This document shows, piece by piece, positions 1 to 5,408 of a stretch of DNA of 11,459 bases. The notes under the pieces were generated by a model. That model was given only the letters and a program-made list of their open reading frames with translations, had not been told where the DNA came from and searched no databases. The translations under genes were made by a program, and so were the position numbers. The stretch lies in NCBI GenBank assembly GCA_007122565.1, contig SKTJ01000268.1:1-11459 (forward strand), in the 5' to 3' direction. Origin of the DNA: Syntrophomonadaceae bacterium (GTDB lineage: Bacteria > Bacillota > Dethiobacteria > DTU022 > UBA8154). Position 1 is the stretch's first letter. The number at the start of each line of letters is the position of its first letter.

Positions 1-518
1 AACAGAGCCATGGGTTCAAACGATGTTCCCATAATATTAGCCCCAAATATGCTTCCAGCACCCAGTAGTTCCCGCACAATCCCCAGAACTGTCAGGGCCA
101 GGGTAAAGCCTATCCCCACACCCAGCGCATCGATAACGGAACGTCCCAGGGTGTTCTTACGGGCAAAACCTTCTGCCCGGCCCATGATCATACAGTTAAC
201 CACGATCAGGGGAATAAAAATTCCCAGAGCATTATGCAAAGCCGGCATAAAAGCATTGAGCACCAGGTCAGTTATGGTAACAAAGGTGGCTATCACCAGG
301 ATATAGGCGGGAATACGTACACGGGCCGGGACCACGTTGCGAATGAGGGACACGACAATATTGGAGCAAAGGAGCACAAACATGGCTGCTATGCCCATGC
401 CAAAACCGTTTATTGCCGTTATGGTAACGGCCAGGATCGGACACATTCCCAGCAATTGTACAAAAACAGGGTTTTGTTTAAAAATACCCTTGGAAAATTC
501 TTGCGACATGGTTGTCAT
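1..518 (-). CDS. rnfE: RnfE, Rnf electron-transport complex subunit E (partial, C-terminus off the window)
   Basis: Integral membrane subunit of the Rnf complex, which moves electrons from reduced ferredoxin to NAD+ and pumps Na+ or H+. I read 172 residues from the ATG at 518, preceded by an AGGAGGTG ribosome binding site; a second in-frame ATG at 509 is less well spaced. Hydrophobic helices are visible around residues 17-37, 40-60, 70-90, 96-113 and 130-150. Cys26 in the GMCP motif and Cys109 in the VNCMIMGRAEGFA segment match the conserved cysteines which, in RnfA/RnfE and NqrD/NqrE, bind a [2Fe-2S] cluster within the membrane between the two paralogous subunits. The family is usually about 195-235 residues, so some tens of residues lie beyond position 1. 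It starts 25 nt after the rnfG stop in an rnfCDGE order. RnfA is a paralogue, but position after rnfG and the sequence style favour RnfE. Confidence 0.93.
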   Translation of the reverse strand, partial: MTTMSQEFSKGIFKQNPVFVQLLGMCPILAVTITAINGFGMGIAAMFVLLCSNIVVSLIRNVVPARVRIPAYILVIATFVTITDLVLNAFMPALHNALGIFIPLIVVNCMIMGRAEGFARKNTLGRSVIDALGVGIGFTLALTVLGIVRELLGAGSIFGANIMGTSFEPMAL

Positions 519-543
519 CTAGTTTCACCTCCATACTCCTTTG

Positions 544-1362
544 TTATTTCAAGGCGTCAAAAACCGCTGCAATGATGCCATCACTACTGGCAGTAGCACC
601 GGAAACGGCATCAATTTCCACACTCTGGGCATCAAGGATGCGGTTGATTGTATCTTCCTCAGCAATATCCCAGAAAGAAGCAGTATCATTTTGTTCTAGA
701 ACAACAATCTCCGTAATTGCCCCGCCGCTTACGGTTACCTCCACTGTAATATCGCTCGCAAAACCAGCTGCCGTGCCAGTATAAGTTCCGTCACCAACAG
801 CAGCAATATCGACTTCCATGCTTTCCACTTCAAATCCCAGGAAGTTTTCACCGATTACGTCTGTAACCCGCCGGATGGAGTTTGTAAGGCCGCGCAGTGT
901 AACTGTCGCTCCAGACCGGGTATCAATGTCCTGCCCCACGGCAATGGGATCATTGAAGTTCAGGCCCACAATATTTTGCTGCCATTCTTCCGATTCAATA
1001 AAAGTGCCGATGCCGGGTGTTTCCGTATGTGAGGAAACACTAATCCCGATAATATCTCCGTCTTTGTCAACTCCCAGGTTATAGCGGATCGGATCGTCAC
1101 CGTAACCGCTTGCTTTTACCTGACCTACAACCCCTATAAGATTACCGGCACTATCGTAGCAAATAAAATAATCCTCACCATCGATGACCTCTTCATCAAT
1201 CTTTTCCACGTCCGGGAAAAACCTTCCCACCGTTTCCATGAACTCCGCTTGGGCCCGGGTCTCAATAATTGGTCCGGTCCAGGCATTAATACCGGCCAGG
1301 AGGCCGCCACAAAGAGCACCGATGACTAAAAGTACCACAGCCATTTTCACACTATCACGCAT
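544..1362 (-). CDS. rnfG: RnfG, flavoprotein subunit with two FMN-binding domains
   Basis: Periplasm-facing subunit of the Rnf complex that carries covalently bound FMN. It has 272 residues: a single N-terminal membrane anchor at about residues 7-27, then an extracytoplasmic FMN-binding domain. The flavinylation motif Dxx(S/T)GAT occurs at D147-T153 (DTRSGAT), with T153 the predicted FMN attachment site added by an ApbE-type transferase. Unusually, a second FMN_bind-like domain follows at about residues 190-272 and ends in another perfect motif, D251-T257 (DAVSGAT). Typical RnfG proteins are about 190-220 residues with one site, so this one is extended by a whole domain. The start ATG at 1362 follows a GGGGAGGTG site and overlaps the end of rnfD by 8 nt, which implies translational coupling. 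Confidence 0.94.
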   Translation of the reverse strand: MRDSVKMAVVLLVIGALCGGLLAGINAWTGPIIETRAQAEFMETVGRFFPDVEKIDEEVIDGEDYFICYDSAGNLIGVVGQVKASGYGDDPIRYNLGVDKDGDIIGISVSSHTETPGIGTFIESEEWQQNIVGLNFNDPIAVGQDIDTRSGATVTLRGLTNSIRRVTDVIGENFLGFEVESMEVDIAAVGDGTYTGTAAGFASDITVEVTVSGGAITEIVVLEQNDTASFWDIAEEDTINRILDAQSVEIDAVSGATASSDGIIAAVFDALK

Positions 1363-2287
1363 CGCTCTGCTTCACCTCCCCAAATCTCTTCGGTAAAGTC
1401 AGGTTATCAATAAGCGGGGTAAGGCTGTTCATTAAGAGAATGCTGAACATGACCCCCTCGGGGTATGATCCGAATAAACGGATAACCATGGTAATCAAAC
1501 CACAGCCCCCGCCGAAAATAAGCTTTCCAACCGGAGTAACGGGTGAAGTAACCATGTCCGTTGCCATGAACAATGCCCCTAAAAGAACACCTCCGGCCAA
1601 CACATGGTAGAGTCCCATATTAAAGCCACCGTCAAACAGGCCAAAAACAAAAACGAGTGCGATAAAAACTCCGGGGATTCTCCAGTCAATGTGGCCCCGG
1701 TGATAAAGCCAGATACCGCCGATAATCAGGGCAAGTGCCGAGGTCTCACCAAGGCTCCCTGATACGGTTCCGATAAAAAGATCTCCCAGTGAAGCAGCCT
1801 TGGTGGCAAGAGGGGTGGCCTCCGTCACTATATCGGCAGCAAAATTAAAAGGTGTCGGTTTAATCCAGACATCACCTGCAATATGAGCTCCCCAGGAGAC
1901 AACCAATACAGCCCGCCCAACCAGCGCCGGATTAAAAATATTATTCCCAACACCACCAAATAGGTGTTTACCGATTCCAACTGCCACTACCGAACCAATA
2001 ACCACCACCCACCAGGGCGGATCCGGTGGCAACGTAAGTGCCAGTAGCAATCCTGTTACAGCCGAACTTCCATCCCCGAACCAATCCTCTTTACGGACGA
2101 TCAGCGTTTCCGTAATCATGGCGACAAGCGTGGCGAGAACCATCGTAATCAAAGCACGATAGCCAAAAAGAAAAACCGCCATCAGCGCCACGGGAAAGAG
2201 AGCCACCATGACATCCAGCATAACACTCTGGATGTTTTCCGGAGACCTGAGGTGTGGGGATGAAGAAACTACCAGTTTTCTATCCAT
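1355..2287 (-). CDS. rnfD: RnfD, membrane flavoprotein subunit of the Rnf complex
   Basis: Polytopic membrane subunit (310 residues) of the Rnf ferredoxin:NAD+ oxidoreductase, homologous to NqrB. Many hydrophobic helices are visible, for example residues 24-44, 46-60, 76-88, 93-107, 181-195, 206-218 and 226-242. The segment D152-T158 (DIVTEAT, followed by PL) fits the Dxx(S/T)xAT flavinylation pattern, so T158 is the likely covalent FMN site. Other family hallmarks are the FNPALVGRA segment at about 118-126 and the C-terminal SYPEGVMFSILLMNSL segment at about 274-289. The ATG at 2287 has a GGAGGG ribosome binding site upstream and lies 24 nt after the rnfC stop. It overlaps rnfG by 8 nt. Length is close to the family norm and nothing appears broken. 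Confidence 0.95.
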   Translation of the reverse strand: MDRKLVVSSSPHLRSPENIQSVMLDVMVALFPVALMAVFLFGYRALITMVLATLVAMITETLIVRKEDWFGDGSSAVTGLLLALTLPPDPPWWVVVIGSVVAVGIGKHLFGGVGNNIFNPALVGRAVLVVSWGAHIAGDVWIKPTPFNFAADIVTEATPLATKAASLGDLFIGTVSGSLGETSALALIIGGIWLYHRGHIDWRIPGVFIALVFVFGLFDGGFNMGLYHVLAGGVLLGALFMATDMVTSPVTPVGKLIFGGGCGLITMVIRLFGSYPEGVMFSILLMNSLTPLIDNLTLPKRFGEVKQSDA

Positions 2288-2311
2288 TATTTCAGCTCCC
2301 TCCTCTGCTAA

Positions 2312-3640
2312 CTACTTTTTCCTGCGAGCGCCAATTTCCCCTTTGGCAATACGAATCCACTGTACCAGGGGCCGCTTGGCCGGACAGGTGTACGTACAAC
2401 AACCACATTCAAAACAATCCATCGCCCCGTATTTTTCTGCCAGCTCGATCTTGTTTTTTTCCGATGCGGAGCCAATAAAATTGGGCATCAGGGCCATGGG
2501 GCAGACTTCCAGGCACTTCCCGCATTTGATACAGGGATCGATGGGAAGCTCTTTCACAAATTCCTCCGTTAAAAGCAGCACCCCCGAGGTTCCCTTGATT
2601 ACAGGCACCTCATCAGTGGCCTGGGACAACCCCATCATGGGACCTCCCAGAACCAGCTTGCGGACATCTTCAGTCATTCCGCCGCACTGTTCGATCAAAT
2701 CTTTTACCAGGGTGCCGTTGCGCACGATTAGGTTTGCCGGCTCCTTGATTCCCGGCCCGGTTATGGTGACTATCCGCTCATAGAGGGGTTTGCCCAGCTT
2801 AATCGCCTCTGCCAGGGCCACTGCAGTCCCACCGTTCTGGTTTACCACATTAACAGCCATGGGCAGCGCTCCCGGAGGCACCTCCCGGCCCGTTGTGGCC
2901 TTGATCAACATTTTTTCCGCTCCCTGGGGATACTTGGTGTGCAGGGAGTGAAGCTCAATGTCATATTCCCCTTTTCCTTCAGCTACCGCTTTCCCCATGC
3001 TCGCCAGGGCATCGGGCTTGTTGTCCTCAACGCCGATTATCCCTTTGGTTGCACCCAGGGCTTTCATAAACGCCTTCAAACCATATACGATATCATCAGC
3101 CTGCTCCAGCATTTGCCGGTGATCCGCAGTGAGAAAAGGTTCACATTCAGCCCCATTAATAATCACGGTATCAATCTTTACCTCCGGCGGAGGCGAGAGC
3201 TTGACGTGGGTGGGAAAGGTAGCACCGCCAAGGCCAACCAGGCCAAAATCTTTGGCGATTTGCCTGATTTCCTCTGCACTCAACTCCTCCAATGGCTTCT
3301 GCGGCTTCATTCCCTCGTCCGGGGTATCCTGTCCGTCATTTTCAATAAAAATGGCAGGCAAAGGGTTACCAAGGGGGTGGTTGAAGGGTTCGATTTTGGT
3401 AACCTTGCCGGAAACGCTGGCAAAAATAGCCGCGGAAACAAATCCCTTGGGTTCACCGATTTTTTGACCCATCTTCACTTCGTCACCAACCTGTACTACC
3501 GGTTCGCAGGGTGCACCGATATTCTGGTGCAATGATATAATGACCTGCGCCGGCGCGCGGGCGGAAGCGATAGGCTTCCCGGAAGAGAAATCTTTAAAAT
3601 ATCCGGGATGGATACCTCCTACAAAAGTTCTCTCACTCAT
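2312..3640 (-). CDS. rnfC: RnfC, NADH/ferredoxin-side Fe-S flavoprotein subunit of the Rnf complex
   Basis: Cytoplasmic subunit of the Rnf complex that reacts with NAD(H). I chose the ATG at 3640 (442 residues, beginning MSERTFVGGIHPG) because an AGAGGTG ribosome binding site sits 9 nt before it; a GTG at 3652 would itself overlap that site. An N-terminal barrel-like region (about 1-110) precedes the NuoF-like Rossmann domain with GLGGATFPT (136-144) and the NGAECEPFLTADHR segment (162-175), the expected nucleotide/FMN-binding elements. The C-terminus has two [4Fe-4S] motifs: C370-x2-C373-x2-C376-x3-C380 and C409-x2-C412-x2-C415-x3-C419, with one additional adjacent cysteine at 414. It is the first gene of the rnfCDGE cluster and ends 24 nt before rnfD. 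The basic C-terminal tail (GARRKK) is shorter than the long repeat-bearing tail of proteobacterial RnfC. Confidence 0.95.
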   Translation of the reverse strand: MSERTFVGGIHPGYFKDFSSGKPIASARAPAQVIISLHQNIGAPCEPVVQVGDEVKMGQKIGEPKGFVSAAIFASVSGKVTKIEPFNHPLGNPLPAIFIENDGQDTPDEGMKPQKPLEELSAEEIRQIAKDFGLVGLGGATFPTHVKLSPPPEVKIDTVIINGAECEPFLTADHRQMLEQADDIVYGLKAFMKALGATKGIIGVEDNKPDALASMGKAVAEGKGEYDIELHSLHTKYPQGAEKMLIKATTGREVPPGALPMAVNVVNQNGGTAVALAEAIKLGKPLYERIVTITGPGIKEPANLIVRNGTLVKDLIEQCGGMTEDVRKLVLGGPMMGLSQATDEVPVIKGTSGVLLLTEEFVKELPIDPCIKCGKCLEVCPMALMPNFIGSASEKNKIELAEKYGAMDCFECGCCTYTCPAKRPLVQWIRIAKGEIGARRKK

Positions 3641-4154
3641 GCATCCGTTCACCTCTTTAATCCAAAATTTTTAACGCCTCGTAAACCCCTTACCTTGATA
3701 CCCTCGTAAATCCCTACCAACCAAACTATAAGTTCGTTATCTTCCTTTTAAAATCCTTCCTTCAATCGCCGTTTTAAGAAATATTTTACCTTATGGGACC
3801 ATTGAAGGGTAAATAGCCAGAATAAAGCAAATAATCCGGCACATATCTCCATTTACGCGTGTTTAAATCAACCCCTCAGCTGCACCCGCAGGGCATTGGA
3901 CGGGCAGGCACACAAAAGGACCGCCCCAACACTATTCAACCTACTTCCCCGTCTGCCAACTATCCAGGAAATCCGGGCCGAAACCATGGGTGTCTGTCGT
4001 CCGGTTTTTTTCGCACCCTTTGGTTATTTTATAAGCAGAAAACCTTGCTTAATTCCTTGATTATTATAAGGCATTTAACCAAAAAAAGATAGACCTGCTT
4101 ATCTCCTCCCATCCCTTATCTTACCATTTTTACCCTAACTTTTACATATAAAAA
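3641..4154. other. Intergenic stretch upstream of rnfC, no convincing gene
   Basis: About 510 bp between the rnfC start and the terminator of the selenoprotein operon. It should hold the rnf promoter and leader, since rnfC is the first gene of its cluster. A TATAAT on the minus strand near 4066-4071 has no matching -35. A 39-codon minus-strand frame at 3868-3987 ends in a Cys-x-Cys-Pro sequence that faintly resembles the end of a ferredoxin motif, but it has no ribosome binding site. An open frame on the plus strand (3859-4092) has neither a ribosome binding site nor a recognisable domain. Confidence 0.5.
3677..3710 (-). promoter_or_regulatory. Direct repeat upstream of rnfC, possible operator
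   Basis: The 9-mer TTTACGAGG (minus strand) occurs twice, at 3677-3685 and 3702-3710, 25 bp apart, with GGG-rich flanks that are also similar. It lies 37-70 bp upstream of the rnfC start. A TATAGT hexamer at 3725-3730 on the minus strand could be a -10 box, but no good -35 accompanies it. Spaced direct repeats are compatible with regulator binding; no known redox operator (such as the Rex inverted repeat) is recognisable. This is inference from position and repetition only. Confidence 0.25.
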
Positions 4155-4180
4155 GACTGCCCTTTTGGACAGCCTTTTTG
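4150..4180 (-). terminator. Intrinsic terminator of the selenoprotein-DUF1540 operon
   Basis: On the minus strand GGCTGTCC (4174-4167), an AAAA loop and GGGCAGTC (4162-4155) form an 8-bp stem using two G-U pairs, followed at once by TTTTTAT. Read on the plus strand, the same arms give two A-C mismatches, so the hairpin is built for minus-strand RNA even though Ts flank it on both sides. It lies about 27 nt after the DUF1540 stop codon. Confidence 0.75.
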
Positions 4181-4200
4181 CTTTTTGCATATTTGTTTGT

Positions 4201-4389
4201 TTAGGAATACTCACGGGGAAGAAAAGTAGCGCAGTCCGTTTCTTCTGTATCTGACGCCTGAGGAGGCTGGATTTCGATGGTTTCAGCCATACATTGATTA
4301 CCATTGTTCCAGTAATTACAACTATCAACTACACATTTAACCCGGCTAATCGGATTCTCAATACGGTTAATGCGATTATGATGCGTCAT
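4201..4389 (-). CDS. DUF1540 domain small cysteine protein
   Basis: A 62-residue protein beginning MTHHNRINR at the ATG at 4389, which has an AAAGGAGGTG ribosome binding site 7 nt upstream. The core VKCVVDSCNYW...NQCMAETIEI...TDCATF matches the DUF1540 pattern: Cys19-x4-Cys24-x8-Cys33-x19-Cys53, with the conserved asparagine/aromatic after the second Cys and the AxxIxI strand after the third. DUF1540 proteins are common in Clostridia and Bacilli, often spore-associated or of unknown role. Four conserved cysteines suggest metal binding, but this is unproven. The gene is second in a two-gene operon behind the predicted selenoprotein, about 100 nt downstream of it, and is followed by an intrinsic terminator. 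The histidines and acidic residues outside the core are not conserved features I recognise. Confidence 0.88.
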   Translation of the reverse strand: MTHHNRINRIENPISRVKCVVDSCNYWNNGNQCMAETIEIQPPQASDTEETDCATFLPREYS

Positions 4390-4410
4390 CTTCACACCTC
4401 CTTTTATCTA

Positions 4411-4432
4411 AGCAGTAGTGGGACCTACTGCT
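4411..4432 (-). other. Perfect intercistronic hairpin
   Basis: AGCAGTAG and CTACTGCT form a perfect 8-bp stem with a 6-nt loop in the gap between the selenoprotein stop (4492) and the DUF1540 ribosome binding site (about 4397-4404). No run of Us follows on either strand, so it is unlikely to terminate transcription. It could stabilise or direct processing of the two-gene mRNA, or separate translation of the two cistrons. Function is inferred from position only. Confidence 0.5.
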
Positions 4433-4491
4433 ATAGTTTGACCTTCTTTGTGGAGTTTATGAAAATGCGCTCATCTTTATTTGCACCAGGA

Positions 4492-4764
4492 TCATGAGAC
4501 CTTTACTGACAGACCACCGAAAAATCCTGAACGGTAGGAGATCTGCAGCTTATTAGCCTCGAAACTATTGGCTACATAAACATTAAGATTACCCTCATCA
4601 TAACGATCGAATTCGTCCTTGTTATCAGGTTCACCTGCAACCACGGCAGGCTTAGCAGAAAAACCTGCTCAGCCGCCGCTCATCACCATTTTTACAATTA
4701 CGGAACTGGTATTTTGCTTATGGCGCAGATATTCCCGGGCCTGCGGTGTTATTTCAACAATCAT
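4492..4764 (-). CDS. HesB/IscA-like selenoprotein, UGA (Sec) at codon 32
   Basis: From an ATG at 4764 with a strong AAAGGAGGTGG ribosome binding site, the frame runs 31 codons to an in-frame TGA (4671-4669) and then continues coherently for 58 more to a TGA at 4494-4492, giving 90 residues. The start MIVEITPQAREYL, the VIVKMVMSGG-U-AGFSAKPAVVAGEP centre and the FDRYDEGNLNVYV...LQISY end follow the A-type (HesB/IscA) fold. The UGA falls exactly where these proteins have the first conserved Cys (GGCSGF), so selenocysteine is predicted. The C-terminal Cys pair of classical IscA is missing (it ends GGLSVKVS), so classical Fe-S carrier function is doubtful and a redox role is possible. HesB-like selenoproteins are a known bacterial group. 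It is first in a two-gene operon with its own promoter. The alternative is a pseudogene with a nonsense mutation, which the hairpin after the UGA and intact coding on both sides argue against. Confidence 0.82.
4633..4671 (-). promoter_or_regulatory. Bacterial SECIS-like element following the in-frame UGA
   Basis: Reading minus-strand RNA after the UGA (4671-4669), 17 nt are followed by GCCUGC (4651-4646), loop CGUGGUU (4645-4639) and GCAGGU (4638-4633). This is a 6-bp stem with one G-U pair and a G at loop position two, the apical loop starting 23 nt after the UGA. That agrees with the published bacterial SECIS model (upper stem-loop about 16-37 nt from the UGA, G among the first two loop bases). 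An alternative 5-bp pairing of GCAGG right after the UGA with CCUGC (4650-4646) would compete. Confidence 0.65.
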
Positions 4765-4789
4765 TAGTTCCACCTCCTTTGATTTATTA

Positions 4790-4818
4790 ATCATACTATT
4801 ATATAATTACGCTGTCAA
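4790..4818 (-). promoter_or_regulatory. Sigma-A promoter of the selenoprotein operon
   Basis: On the minus strand a perfect TTGACA (4818-4813), a 17-bp spacer and TATGAT (4795-4790) form a near-consensus vegetative promoter. Transcription should begin near 4783, giving a leader of only about 20 nt before the start codon, just enough for the ribosome binding site. AT-rich DNA upstream (about 4820-4868) could act as an UP element. It is the best promoter in the window. Confidence 0.85.
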
Positions 4819-4871
4819 TAGATTAATTTAAGGCCGTACAATATTCAAACGAAATTTCGAATTTTTTTAAG

Positions 4872-5055
4872 AACCAAAAGGCTTGCCCGGACGTCGAAGT
4901 GTACAAGAGGCAAGAAGCAAGATGCAGGAAGCAGGAGGAAAAAAGGATTGGTTAGAAAGAAAGGTTGGAATGTTGGAAAGAAAAAGTGAACCTGGGAAAA
5001 CCGGATTCCAGCCAAACAGTTCAGGCTCGATCATAACCGGGTAGCTGTATACCTG
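4872..5055. repeat. Purine-rich repeat modules flanking repeat copy A
   Basis: This stretch holds AAGCAAG/AGGAAGCAGG-like purine-rich repeats at about 4908-4942. A GGTTGGAATGTTGGAAAG block follows, leading into GGGAAAACCGG and TTCCAGCCA (about 4963-5013). Next comes GTTCAGGCTCG at about 5019-5029. The GGTTGGAA to CCAGCCA block recurs at 11053-11105 and the GTTCAGGCTCG block recurs near 11430, both in the same orientation. No gene is visible; the open frame on the minus strand here is low complexity. Confidence 0.6.
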
Positions 5056-5266
5056 AGCAGACAACCATGAAACTTCGCTTCACCATCAGAAAGATGAAAA
5101 CACTTGGCGAGGATGTTCGCGGGCGGACAGAGTCGTCCGCCCCTACTTTCGCCTTTCTTGCTTCTTGTTTCTTGAACGTAGGGGCGGCTTCCCACAGCCG
5201 CCCGTGAATGAGGGTTATGATGTGGAAAACAAATAATGCGACAGAGAGAACCGTCCCCTGTCGCAT
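5053..5266 (+). repeat. Dispersed intergenic repeat, copy A
   Basis: Copy A of a repeat family seen three times in the window. The ~120-bp core (5147-5266) runs from TTTCGCCTTTCTTGCTTC through a GGGCGGCT/AGCCGCCC hairpin (5182-5203) to a terminal hairpin with perfect TGCGACAG/CTGTCGCA arms (5237-5265). An upstream extension shared with copy C (from 5053) includes another 8-bp hairpin, GGGCGGAC/GTCCGCCC (5121-5142). The minus strand has overlapping open frames that are products of the repeat, not genes. No transposase or clear terminal inverted repeats are seen, so it resembles a REP- or MITE-like element. Confidence 0.8.
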
Positions 5267-5334
5267 CTAATTTCGACAAATGATAATATTGGTATGTTTT
5301 ACAACTAATGGCCCCTTTCTTTTTATACGGTAAA

Positions 5335-5343
5335 TGTTATAAT
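5335..5343 (+). promoter_or_regulatory. Extended -10 promoter of the protease gene
   Basis: TG at 5335-5336, one base, then a perfect TATAAT at 5338-5343 makes an extended -10 element. The position expected for a -35 holds no good match, which is common for extended -10 promoters. It lies about 65 bp upstream of the protease start and leaves a leader of roughly 58 nt. Confidence 0.6.
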
Positions 5344-5408
5344 TTATAGAAAATGAACATCCCCAATTTATAACAGAGTTTTATCCGGAAAGGATACCAG
5401 GTTATTAT

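Noticed and set aside
3868..3987. Minus-strand 39-codon frame ending in a Cys-x-Cys-Pro ferredoxin-like stretch
   Set aside because: Only two cysteines, no ribosome binding site, and too short to support a ferredoxin or a clear remnant.
3859..4092. Plus-strand 77-residue open frame between rnfC and the DUF1540 operon
   Set aside because: No ribosome binding site, no domain, and low-complexity composition; it probably arises by chance.
4619..4831. Plus-strand 70-residue open frame opposite the selenoprotein
   Set aside because: It is antisense to a gene with strong start, promoter and family resemblance, and has no signals of its own.
4841..4868. CGAAATTTCG palindrome followed by a T-run, considered as a plus-strand terminator
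   Set aside because: The palindrome has no loop, pairing is AT-poor in stability terms, and no plus-strand gene lies upstream.
5053..5266. CRISPR array or IS element at the repeat loci
   Set aside because: Copies are kilobases apart with no regular spacers, and there is no transposase frame or clear terminal inverted repeat.
5021..5279. Overlapping minus-strand open frames starting near the TGCGACAG hairpin (81-82 residues)
   Set aside because: They lie wholly in repeat copy A, recur in copies B and C, have no ribosome binding site and match no domain; they are products of the repeat sequence.
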